Positions 1 through 10,112 of a stretch of DNA of 64,000 bases are shown in pieces (position 1 is the first letter of the stretch; each line of letters opens with the position of its first letter). The DNA is from Lactarius indigo (Eukaryota; Basidiomycota; Agaricomycetes; Russulales; Russulaceae): assembly GCA_025766275.1 (NCBI GenBank), contig JAFKAC010000024.1:620001-684000 (forward strand). The letters are read 5' to 3'. The notes under the pieces are model-generated. The model did no database searches and was not told the origin of the DNA. It saw nothing but the letters and a program-made list of their open reading frames with translations. A program made the position numbers and the translations under genes.

Positions 1-165
1 TAGAAAGAACAATAAGAACCATATATGGATCTGGTAATAAAGATAAACAAAAGTGGTCCGTATGAGTCCAGAGTGTCCATAAGTCCATAAGGGACAGATA
101 CCATTTTTAGTATGTGGGCTGACTCAATCAGATCCCACAAGACATGTGACTTTAACAGTCGCATC
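1..165. other. Left-edge sequence, unassigned
   Basis: No gene is recognisable. On the minus strand the stretch begins TGTTAAAGTC at about 156 and has the base composition and short words (TTTATCTTTATTA) seen in the copia-family LTRs of this window. It could be the edge of another LTR lying beside the retroelement-like ORF, but the other end is outside the window. Confidence 0.2.
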
Positions 166-1032
166 TCAACAAGAGTTGGTGGACTGTTGCTTAACAGCCT
201 TCTGCGTGACGATAGACGACCAAGAGGGAGGGAGATTGGCCGCTGGAGTAGGCTTGGTGGACCAATTAATGGGAGGTGGGAGGCAGTTGTCGCTCACAGT
301 GGGTGGGGCGTCTGTAGGGTCATCAGCTCGGGCCATGTGGCTCGGAGCCTCATCCATTACAGCGGCCGATGTACTTGTGGTGTTGGCGGGAGGAGGGGCT
401 GCCACCACCTCCTTCTGTTTAGCCGCTTTCGATCCTGCGTTTGGTTTGCCATTGAGGATGGTCTCAATGCGCTGATCTTGTGCCAAGACCTTTTCTTCAA
501 GGCGTGTAATGGTGCCTTGGATCAGTCGGAGCATCGAAACGAGCTCACTGTTGCCGCTGCCCAAGGGCGCGGGAGCGACAGGGGCTGCAAGTTTTGACAG
601 CGACCAGGCCATCGACACCAGGAGAGGGGCCGTCTGGGCAGTAGCCTCAGGCGGTGGCAGTTCAGGAGCAACTGCTGGGATAGATGATTGGGGTGGTGCG
701 AGCGGAGGTTCAGCGTTGCGGGAGATCGCGTGCATTGAAGCCCCTACACCGCCGTTAGAGTCCAGACGATCGGCGAGGGTGTCGATCGGGTGGTCTTCAG
801 CCATAGGGGAGAGGGCAAGAGGGGAGCTTGCAGGATGGGGTGGGATGGTGATTGGGAATGGAATGGGTCTGGTGACATCGACTGTGTAGTTGGTCTCAGG
901 TTCAGAGATGTCTGATCCGATTTCGGGGTCGACTGTTCGGACGCGTTTGAACCGAACAGGGGTCAGGGTCACGTTGCTGTCCACCTGAAGGGGGGCCTTG
1001 GGCGGGGTGTGCGGGGCCCATTCAGGGGACGG
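166..1032 (-). pseudogene. 3' half of a retroelement ORF1-like gene split by copia C1
   Basis: Minus-strand reading frame that continues in phase from the fragment at 21689-22128 once the copia element C1 and one copy of its 5-bp duplication GACGG are removed; the joined frame is 434 codons including the stop. The visible part is rich in proline, serine and acidic residues, has a short heptad-like stretch (LIQGTITRLEEKVLAQ) and ends with a PPSWSSIV motif resembling the end of ORF1 (gag) proteins of fungal Tad1-like LINEs. That assignment is an inference from composition only: no zinc knuckle and no reverse transcriptase is visible in the window. The first part of a 392-codon frame that runs past 1032 is copia LTR sequence, not gene. 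It could also be a host gene. Confidence 0.5.
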
Positions 1033-1338
1033 TGATGAACAGCATACATAAAGACCATACTCACAGTGGACAAGAGGACTGTGGTGAGATATGGAAGGTA
1101 GCTGGAAGCAGAGGTGTAACAGGGGATCTTGCAAGTAAAGCAGGGAGTCTGGCACACAACAGTGAGGAACTGATGTGGACCAGGAGCGTACAAGCCTACT
1201 ACTTATACTATACAGGAGAGTGACACTAGTACAAGAGAGGTAACATAGGGTCACAGAGTACAAGAGACGTTGTTCTACATGTGGGACAAAGGAGTGTGCT
1301 AATGGAGAACAAGGAGCACAGAACAAAGAGAGTCCAGA
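1033..1338 (-). repeat. Copia C1 3' LTR, first piece
   Basis: Matches 20448-20703 and 21334 onward of the 5' LTR nearly base for base. It stops at CCAGA (1334-1338), which recurs at 15078-15082 where the LTR resumes. It lacks one 52-bp unit present in the 5' LTR (the unit ending ACAGTGAGGAACTGATG). Confidence 0.93.
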
Positions 1339-1607
1339 TGTCATGAACCACCTGCTACATTTCCTTCTTGTCCTTATCTGATCTATCTCCTTTCTTGACA
1401 GTTACCTTTCTTGAACCTATGCTTCCCTTTTATCCGATTGCTCTAGCACCTTCTGTGCTATTCTTACCCTTCTCCTGCTTTGCTGGCATAACACCATCTT
1501 GCACAATGTTGACACCATCTTGCCAGCACGTTATCCTATCTATAGCAACCAGTAGCACTATGTGCTCAGGCGCAATCCTGTACTATATAAAGGAACCCTG
1601 TAGTGCA

Positions 1608-1760
1608 CATAATGATCAGCGGTGGCTTATGTAATTGATACCCCCAACCGACGGTGAGATTCTTTAATAGTTCATACTCAGCCGGCGCCGGCCGACGGCG
1701 GAGATTCCGCCATAATTGATACTCCAACCGATGTCGGCTGGGTCGGAGATAGTCGGGAAT
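1608..1760 (+). repeat. KDZ left terminal inverted repeat
   Basis: From 1624 (GGCTTATGTAATTGATACCC) to about 1760 this is the reverse complement of 14449-14584 with only a few mismatches. The outermost 16-20 bp are less conserved. It contains the palindrome GGCGGAGATTCCGCC (1697-1711) and the GCCGGCGCCGGC core. Confidence 0.93.
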
Positions 1761-2931
1761 AGTTGGGGATTGATGAGTTACTCGAACACAGAATAGAAAG
1801 GCTTAGAGGTGGCTATTATATGTGTAGTATCCAAAGGTGATGTGTAATCAATCAAAGGAGCAAGACTCAGGCATATAAGACCATCCACTCAGATATGTGC
1901 AAGCACATCAAATGAATACAAGTGAAACAGAATATATAAGGAGTGTCTGATCACAGGTGACTGTCAATTGATAGTCTATGCATATTAGGGAGAATATCTA
2001 ATAATAATATACCAATCGGGACACCCGCTATAATTGATAGTCTAATTGACAACAGGTGGGTCGGAGATAGTCGGGGATCTCTGAGGGTCATCATAAGCAA
2101 AATATAAATGAACAGAGATCATAGAGGCTACTATGTAGTCTATTCAGAGGTTATCTAATAAGAATATACCAATCATGACATCTCTGATAATTGATAGTGT
2201 AACTGACGATAGGTGGGTTGGAAATAGTCGGGGATCTCCAATGGACTTCATAAATACAATGGAAATGCATTGAGGTCATAGAGGCTACTAGTCTATGTGG
2301 AGTATCCAGAGGTCATCTATATTCAATAAAATGAGCAGAACGGAATATTTGATCACAAGTATGTGGTGACTGCTTATAAGTGTCAGAGACAACAGACAGA
2401 GTCAAGGCACAGTGAGCTAGAGCGGAGTTCCCGCTTGTGAATACATACAAATGCAGGCTAGTGGGTGTCGGTGAAAGGAAATACAGGGGAGTAAATAAGG
2501 TGAATACAGGATAGGGACCTCATAAGGATATACGACAGGACTTCCTAATTGGATGTGTAGAGATATAAATGGGTCCCCAATCTTTCAATTGGTGGTTTAA
2601 CCCCGTAAGATCTCTATAGACATTGCAGGTATTTACAGGACTTGAATATGGTTGTGGAAGTGCGGATATCCCGAAGCTCATATGCACATACTACTGGTCA
2701 ACAAATGATAGATTAGTACAGGAGAATATTAAGTAGTAAGTGGAAAGCATGTGCAGATATTCCAGTATGGAAATGTACATATAGACTACCTGGCTAGATA
2801 GCTAGGATGAACTTTTGCTGCACCCCTGCCAGTGTCCATATTCCTGGAGAATGATTAGAAAAGCGGGATTAATGGCTGGGAAACTATTGCATTGAAAGTA
2901 CTCACTTGATCTTCTCTGACACCTTGATAAA
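1761..2931. other. KDZ left subterminal noncoding region
   Basis: No coding frame of note. It holds several degenerate repeats of a subterminal unit: the words TAATTGATAGTCTAA or similar, GGGTCGGAGATAGTCGGGGA, and CTACTATGTAGTC or similar recur at about 1730-1770, 2035-2080 and 2190-2235. It also holds the palindromes ATCGGGACACCCGCT (2015-2029), AGCGGAGTTCCCGCT (2421-2435) and TGCGGATATCCCGAA (2661-2675). Confidence 0.6.
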
Positions 2932-4877
2932 TCATTTCCTTTTCTCTATAAGTGGGCTAGTATTGAGTTCCTTCATTTCCTGCACATGGTGTGTATCTGA
3001 TGGACCTGCTATATCTGAAAGTTGGGATGCTAGTATATCTGGGTAGCTGTGATGGGATATGGACGAGGTACAAACCTGATGATGATGATCTATTGATATT
3101 TGAAGATTTATATCCTGGAGAGTCGGGTGTTCTGTCATTCCCTAAACATATATCATGAATAAATGAAAAACACCATGATAGCAGCCATACTCACCAGGAT
3201 CAGTTTCTTCCTGAGACCCATGAAGTGGAGGAGATTCCGCAGCCCATGAATGGTCAGATGGCTCATCATGGACAGATGATTCATCCAAAGAGTCATCAGT
3301 CTTGTCACCCTGAGGATTAGAGTCCTCATTATAGTGAAGGTCAAAGGACTCTTCGTCAGATCCATCTGATTGCTTGGGTCGAGCACGTTGGATGTTCCGC
3401 TTATGTATTGTAGGCTGCTTCGTATCATTGAAGAGTGGGCATGTTGGAACCCACATCAGGGGATCAATACCTTGGTCTTGCCTATCCCTCCAATGGTCTA
3501 GAAGGCGAAAGACCTCATCAATCCGGATCTTGGATGGGTCCTTCCACTCAAAATCATATGGAATACATTCCTCATCTATCCAGGCAGATGGATCACTTGA
3601 CAATGAACCCCATGGAATGGTCTGGTTCTCGATTCCAGTGACATATCCTTATTCACATATGTGACATACTGCAGCACATGAATTGAAGAATGACTCACAG
3701 ATATGTGCAGTGCAATAGTCCCTCAGCAATGTTTGAACGACCTTAGCTTTATATCCATCATGGGAAACAACTGTCGGGAGCTCTGGGAATCCATCTGCAT
3801 TGAACACAAGGGGGATTGGGGTGGTGATGGTCTTTGAGAGGTCCCTTTTCGGATGTTCCTTCACAGTATCTGAGGCATACATTTATTAGATGTAATCACT
3901 TGAGACAAGATGATGGGCATAACATACCTTTGGCAAAGCACTGCATCCCAAATTGAGCCCATTGCTGCCAGAGGGCAGCACTCTTCCAGTCTGGACAGAA
4001 CTTCTGAAAGTCCTTTCCATCCTGCAATATACTGTTGACATCATTGCTAAGATCGGATCAACCGACGCTCAGCGGACATGACCAAGGGATATGTATTTGA
4101 TTGCTTACAAGCCTATCTTGAGGTCGTTGTCTTCACCCTCATATGCGGTTAGGACAATGGAGCGGATTCCGCATGTCCTATAAAGCTGACTTTGGAAGTC
4201 CTGGATGATCCGCTCACGCAGAGAGGATGCCATCCTACATAGGAGGTATATGAGGAATCAATCAACAGGTGATTTGGATATGTGCATACCTTGATTGAAT
4301 GTTCTTTGGTGGTGTCTTCTCTGACCACTCCCTAGCAGACTCTTGATACTCCTCTTGATCCTCAATAGACAGTTCATTCCATAGAGCAGTGGTTGCATCC
4401 TGAAGGGCCCCTATGAATGCAGGACTTCCCGGTTCTGTCCCAGAGGTCTCCTTTGCAAGCCTTAAGACCTCATCACGGTTCAGGTGATAGAATGCGTTCC
4501 TGGCGGACCATTTACGAGTAAACTTGATGTATTGACGCTTGGGGCGGACATAGTGGTTATAAAACCACTTGTGGATTTTCTGGGACGGGAAATGAGAAGG
4601 ATGGTCCGATATTCATAGTGAAACATGCATTTCTTGCATCCTTCTTGTCAAAGGGTGTATTAGCAGGGCGGAGATGATACAGCTCTCCCATAGCCTTCTC
4701 AACAATCCTAGTGCGATCATGAGTATCAGCCTCTTGGAACTTATCGAGATATTCTAGTAGAATGTCTCCATCTCGAGGGGTAATAGAGAATCCTGTGTTC
4801 ACAGATTGCTCCCCATAGCTCTGTAAGCTTGAGGGATCTCCGCTACCATCAGAATCATTGAGGTATTCATTCTGCAT
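2932..4877 (-). CDS. KDZ cargo gene K1: conserved hypothetical protein, multi-exon
   Basis: Several exons on the minus strand join into one protein. It starts MQNEYLNDSDGSGDP (4877), has a segment ITPRDGDILLEYLDKFQEAD and then, after an intron, WFYNHYVRPKRQYIKFTRKW, followed by FYHLNRDEV, EYQESAREWSEKTPPK, FQSQLYRTCGIRSIVLTAYE and DFQKFCPDWKSAALWQQW (4018-3930). The last exons give a long acidic tail ending near 2932. The arrangement, with an R/K-rich basic W-F-Y-N-H-Y block then a D-F-x-x-x-x-P-D-W-x-x-x-x-L-W block, is one I recognise as a recurrent uncharacterised protein beside Agaricomycete transposons. No function is known to me. Exon limits are approximate; introns near 4557-4610, 4260-4285, 4035-4105 and 3900-3926 are inferred from GT/AG and frame continuity. 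Confidence 0.7.
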
Positions 4878-5484
4878 AATGGATGAGATGAGGATGGATA
4901 GATGGACAAGGTATGGTGATTGAGACGATGGACAAATGTACTAGGTGTGATGCTTAAGTGGATGGATATGAACATCTCATCGTGATGGCCAGTCATTAAA
5001 TATGTTCCTGTGATACAATAGAGAATCGGATGATGGTCGGGAATGGTCCGACATCAAGCACCAATACAATGAAACTGTTTGAGCAATGTGGGGTCTCATA
5101 TTGTGCAAGAGGATGTCCTGACGTGTAATAGCCATGGCATGACTTGGTATTACAATGTTCTAATAGTGGACCTCTGCACCTGAAGATGAGACATATGTGA
5201 AACATGTATGGACATGTGGAGACAACAGATGGGGCAGAAAGGAGCACTTGAGGATTTGATATCAGAGTGGACATATGTGATGATATAATGGTCATAGTAC
5301 ATGTATCGGGCGAAGCGGACATCCGGCTATGTATATCCACCATACAGCCCATTCAATTGACATTTACATATAACATGGTACAGGAATCGGGAGAAGCGGA
5401 AATCCGACCAACTATATCCGCTATATGTTCCATATGATTGACAGCTACATATGACACGATACATGGGCTACGCAATAGTGCGGA
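4878..5484. other. Noncoding gap between KDZ cargo genes K1 and K2
   Basis: No gene seen. It contains two near-copies of a 60-80 bp unit around 5300-5340 and 5385-5425 (ATCGGG, GAAGCGGA, ATCCG, then CTATAT near CCGC/CCAC), each carrying a version of the dispersed palindrome (AGCGGACATCCGGCT 5314-5328; AGCGGAAATCCGACC 5395-5409). Confidence 0.45.
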
Positions 5485-6519
5485 TCACCCGAGGGCGGCC
5501 GCAGTCTGTTCAATCTCAAGAACTACCTTGTGAAGCTCGTCATTTATGTCTTTCAAATTAGCCCTAAGCTTGGTGACTGTTTCCCACAGTTGTGCAAGCT
5601 GAATCTTGAGCGCAGCTGTCCTGGCATCCAATTCGCCAAGGTCTTGGGGCTTTGTGGTGGCGGGGATGGTGATACCCATCGGATGCATGGTGCCGGTGGG
5701 AGCGGATGTCCCGGGGGACACAGACGGCTTTGTGGGGAGCTCCGCAGCACTACGAGTTACAGGGCGAGTCACCCCACTGCAGACGTCCTGCGACTTGTCC
5801 GATGCAATGGGCTGTATGCATATGTCTTTAGGATCTGTGGGATGTGTGTAATAGATGTATAAATACGTACCCGTGCTTTCGGAACACCCGCCTTTCTATC
5901 AGACGTCTTAGTAACGTTGGGCAGTTGTTCAGGATCTGCACCATCAAGATCCATGATATCCGAATCCTAGAATAGAGGTAATGTGTGAATATGATATAAA
6001 GCACACTTAGACATACCTGCATCTCTGCAGACGTCGAGTCCACTAGGGATAAGTCAACGACAGCAGCAGAGGGTTTCCCCTTAGCTGTGGAGCCCGCCGG
6101 ACCTCCCTGCGGGCGACCCACGAGCCTTTGAGATGCAGGGATGAGGTCCATAAAGTCGTCGAGTGGGGATGCACCCCAGACCTTCATCCTCTTCGCATCA
6201 GGCTGTAGGGGACGATGTTAGTATGTATCAGGCATATAGTGATGTAATTCCATACCTTGGTGCGTACATCCTTGTTACCCACCGCCTTAGGGAGTGGAAT
6301 GACTGGAGATGGAACGCTTGACAGAAAGTCAAAGCCATCATCTTCCACAGCCGCTTTTGGGGCCGGCGGAGGTCCCATTGACTTGGACTTAGCACGATTC
6401 AGAGGTTTGATGGGAGCAGGCTTGGGCTTGATGGGAGGAGGCTGGGGCTTACTTGGGGCGGGCTGGGATTGCTCAGATGTGCGAGACTGAGAGCAGGAAG
6501 AGCGGGGAGCGTCGGACAT
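5485..6519 (-). CDS. KDZ cargo gene K2: proline-rich protein with C-terminal coiled coil
   Basis: Starts MSDAPRSSCSQSRTS (6519) and continues through a P/K-rich stretch with repeats of PxxIKPKP type. It is then spliced to a block with KRMKVWGASPLDDFMDLIPA (near 6190-6140), then PSAAVVDLSLVDSTSAEMQ, DSDIMDLDGADPEQLP, and finally an exon ending ELDARTAALKIQLAQLWETV plus a heptad-rich tail that stops at 5485. Four short introns with GT/AG ends are needed. The coiled-coil C-terminus suggests self- or partner-binding; I recognise no enzyme domain. It is divergently oriented to K3, with about 250 bp between the two starts, so the two may share a promoter region. Confidence 0.6.
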
Positions 6520-6771
6520 AGTTGCTGTGCTCTGAGAAGTGAGGAGGCCTAGTTCAGCGAATATATTATTGTTTCAAACGTGTCCCAATCAGATTCGATG
6601 TGTACGCATATGTACATGTGATCTGTCTTTGATTGGAAGCATGGGATCAGACATTGGACATGGGTCGTGGGAAGTCCGATAGAGCCTGACATGGTTCTTT
6701 GGGGGTTATTCTGTGAGCGCATATCTCTCCCATATCTCCCCCGTATATCCCGCTCCGCCACATCACTTGCA

Positions 6772-8652
6772 ATGGCTAAGAAAGCTGTCACAGAATTGAC
6801 GAAGGACGAAACTGTCATGCTTGTGATAGCTGCTAAGTGCCTGGCAGCAATTAGACACGTTGCAGAGGTCCCTACGACGGCTGAGCAACTGGCCATGCTC
6901 AACAAGCATGTCAGTGTGGAGCTGGTAAGTCAGTCCGATAAATATACTGAGCAATAAACTGATACATGTTATAGAAGACGGTTAGTGCGATATTCAGACG
7001 GTATATAGACCGCCCCAAGAAGCCCAGGCTTCATGCAGTCGCCCAGGTAATGGGATACGAGTGGGGGAACGCTAGGCGGGAGTCCCGCGATCCAGACTGG
7101 GAGAATGTAACCATCGATTACATTGCATCTCTATGCGAAGAACAAGAGAGAATAAGTCCGGACTGGCATGAAGCATACTCATCTATCGATCTAAGCAAGT
7201 ATTTGGAGGGTATTCAGCCGAAGAAGATGTGGTGGGCTCCTGTCAACGAATATGTGGATGATGGTACGTCCCCTGCATCCACTTGTTCCATCGCTCACTT
7301 GTGCCAAGTCGCTATGGATGAGCCAGCAGATGACCCGGCGGATGACCCGGCGGATGAGCCTGCAGATGGCTCCGCGGACGAGCCTGCGGATGATCCCATG
7401 GATGATCCTGGAGATGGCTCAACTCATCCATCCAGACCAGAGTCGTCCCTCGCAAGTGCAACGCTTCCCGACAAGGGAAAGGCTCGAGCTGATCCACCAC
7501 CATCTGAGGCCTCGAAGCACCCATATGGCCTGCGGAACAAGAAGCGGCCTGCTCCGGCGAGCCCCGATGAACCAACTGTGGAGTCAGAGGAGACAACCCC
7601 TCGGAAGTCCGGCAAGTCGCAAGTTGAGGTGGTTATTTCATCCCCTCCTCGTGCTAAACAGCGCCCACATCTTGAAGAGGACAGTACAGTTGAGGCCACG
7701 GGTCTGGTGAGCATTGTGGACTTATTCTATCATTTTATTGGTTACTATATTCGCTGCAGGATATGTGTGGCCCATGCATAACTCGCAAAGCAAAGGCGTG
7801 CAAGCCACAGGCCAATGTGAAGCGCCTGACGTCCGCTTGCGTCGCCTGTGCGACTCTACACAAGACCTGCAGTCTGCCTGCATCCTGGGGCATCAGGCCA
7901 CATTGGATGGGGGATGCCCGATCCACCTCGTCCGTACGCACGCAAACCCCGAGTAAGTCCGGTATATTTCCGAACGCGAATGTGCCAGAGATATCACTTA
8001 TAATATCTAGGCATTCTCGTGGATGCGCAAATTGAAGCTCTTGCACAACGGGTGGACGAACTGTCCAACGAAACACGTGATTTGAAGAAGGACCAGGCCA
8101 CATCGATAGAGGAGAACTGTCGCGGACGACGTCGAACGAACCAGAAGTTGCAGGACGCTCTCCTCATGCTGGGAGTGCTCTTGGAGAAGCAGGGGGTCGA
8201 CTCTTCCTCTATCCCCGGCATCGGACAGCCCGCTTCCAGTACCACTAATTCCCCTGGCCTCCAGGCCACATCTTCGCCGGGAATCCCCTTATCTTTACTC
8301 AAACTTTCAGATGCGCGTTCGAATGCATCATCGAAAACTTCAAGCGTCGTTTCAGAGCCCCGCCAAGTGATGGGTACGTATTATTCTTATAGCGGATGTC
8401 CCGCTCTGACATGCATTTCAAGTGGATCGATTGGGTGGGAGTGCCCCTGCCTCCAAGGCCCCATCTGTCACCTCTCGCCATTCCGTGGCCTCACACCATT
8501 CCTCTGCGGGTGGGCCGCTGCGCCAACCATCAGGTGAGTAGTTTGTGTTTCTTGGCTGTTTCATGCACACCTAACGTATGCTTCAAGTTGTGCGTTCAGG
8601 TGGGAGTGCTGCATCACGCAGGCCATCGCCGGAGATCCCCCCCACACAGTAA
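6772..8652 (+). CDS. KDZ cargo gene K3: protein with Cys-cluster, possibly DNA binding
   Basis: Begins MAKKAVTELTKDETVMLVIA (6772) and is spliced at about 6926-6973 to an exon that includes ARRESRDPDWENVTIDYIAS and KMWWAPVNEYVDD. Next come an aspartate/proline tandem tract (7318-7420), a basic segment HPYGLRNKKRPAPASP, an exon with CGPCITRKAKACKP and CVACATLHKTCS (7762-7905), and a heptad-rich exon AQIEALAQRVDELSNETRDL. It ends VRSGGSAASRR then a stop at 8650-8652. The C-x2-C-x6-C spacing with a second C-x2-C-x6-C resembles fungal Zn2Cys6 binuclear clusters followed by a coiled coil, the layout of many fungal transcription factors, but the cluster sits in the middle of the protein and the spacing is not exact. 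I infer a nucleic-acid-binding role. Confidence 0.65.
7318..7420 (+). repeat. In-frame tandem repeat in K3 (DEPADDP type)
   Basis: Runs of GATGACCCGGCG / GATGAGCCTGCG-like 12-bp units encode an acidic D/E-P-A tract. The units are irregular and stay in frame. Confidence 0.75.
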
Positions 8653-9253
8653 ATAATCGAATATGCGTTTTAGGACAATTTGTAATCATGTAGTCGGACT
8701 TCCCCATTTGAATGAATCGGTACATGTGACGTGTGTGCAATCAGTTTCATGTGATCCATCTGTCATTTGCTTCATGTGACCCATCTGTAACATGTGACGT
8801 TGTACATCATATGACTTGATTCCCATATGTGGGATTCTGCAAAGCTGAGTGGCATGCGACTTAATACATCAGACCATCCGGAATAAACCCAACTCACACC
8901 CTAAATACATCTCCATTAAGTGGTTGGCACATTGCAAAGGTGGGATACATGGCTGAATATCTCTGTAGTAAAGCTGGCAGGTTGTATCACATATGCCTTC
9001 TATAGATCATATCAAATATGCATGTGTTTAGAGTATTGTATGTCTAGTATTATTCCTTCGCCATTTATATGTGACACTGAAACAGCGGACCATCCGACAT
9101 TCATGCCATGTCATATATTGAGGTGTAGTCTAACAATTACCATAGATCCTCAGGCAGCGTTTCATGTATCCTCAGCAAGGCCAAACCTGTTTCACATGTC
9201 CATGGTATTTATATTGCTTCAGGTTTAGCTACTCTATTGCTCTACTACCAATC
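8653..9253. other. KDZ internal noncoding stretch
   Basis: No gene recognised. It has several close copies of CATGTGAC(C/G) with TTCATGTGATCCATCTGT (8690-8830) and one copy of the dispersed palindrome (AGCGGACCATCCGAC, 9084-9098). Confidence 0.4.
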
Positions 9254-9886
9254 ATGCAGTCTCACACATCCAAAGGCAAACTTGTATCATCCACATCAAA
9301 GCCCTCCAGGTACACCAGCACCATTCACGAACATAAGCGGATCTCCCGCTCCCCCCCTCTCCACACTCCCACCATGTTTTCTGATCTGTGGACGACTCAC
9401 CCTCTGATACACAATCATTTGATGAGGATGACATGTATGGCTCAGATGGTGATGTTGAAACCATCAGTCTGAAACCCCTGCTGGAACATGTTTCTGAGGA
9501 GCAAGAAACAAGTTCAATCAATCAATGTGTGGTATGTACCTGTCACCATCAATTCTTCCTATTCCATCTTACCTTTCAAGGCGGATGTGGAACATCCTTT
9601 GGAGGAGCAGGAAAGCTCACTCAATGAATATGAGGTGTGTACCTGTCATTGCCAATCAATTCCATCCATCTTACCTTTCAAGGTGGACATGGATATCATT
9701 TCCGACTCAGAGAATATACACAGGAGTGTGAACGACTTCTCCCTCATGGTAAGGGCACTGTGTGAGGCAGAAGGGATTGATGTTTCCAATATTTCACATG
9801 GAACAGAAGATAGCCTGTATCATGATGATGGGTTGGATCATGCATCGGAGATGTCTTCGGAATTAGGAAATACTAATGATAGTTGA
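9254..9886 (+). CDS. KDZ cargo gene K4: small acidic protein with duplicated exon-intron unit
   Basis: Probable start MQSHTSKGKLVSSTSKP (9254); later exons read DDSPSDTQSFDEDDMYG, VDVEHPLEEQESSLNEYE, then VDMDIISDSENIHRSVND and end ASEMSSELGNTNDS (stop 9884-9886). Two introns of about 65 nt begin GTATGTACCTGTCA and GTGTGTACCTGTCA and both end CTTACCTTTCAAG. The exon between them looks like a tandem copy of its neighbour, so an exon with its intron was duplicated. The product is strongly acidic; no domain recognised. It lies 226 bp upstream of the transposase start in the same direction. Confidence 0.45.
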
Positions 9887-10112
9887 TTAGAAGGTTCCCC
9901 TTGATGTAGACTATTGTACTGTGGTCGTACTGTCTCATGTAGGGTTTCACATTGGGACTGGTTTCAGATTTGAAGGTTGGACAACACCACTAGTGGATCA
10001 ACCAGGTGTATAGATCATTGAGGATGCTCAGGTATATTTAAGAACGGAGATAATCCATGTCACCCATTGACCTTCATTCACACCATCTTCATTCTATCCA
10101 TTTCCATTCATA

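Noticed and set aside
166..1344. A 392-codon minus-strand gene starting at 1344
   Set aside because: Its first 100 codons are copia LTR read through; the real frame enters from 21689 after removing the copia element.
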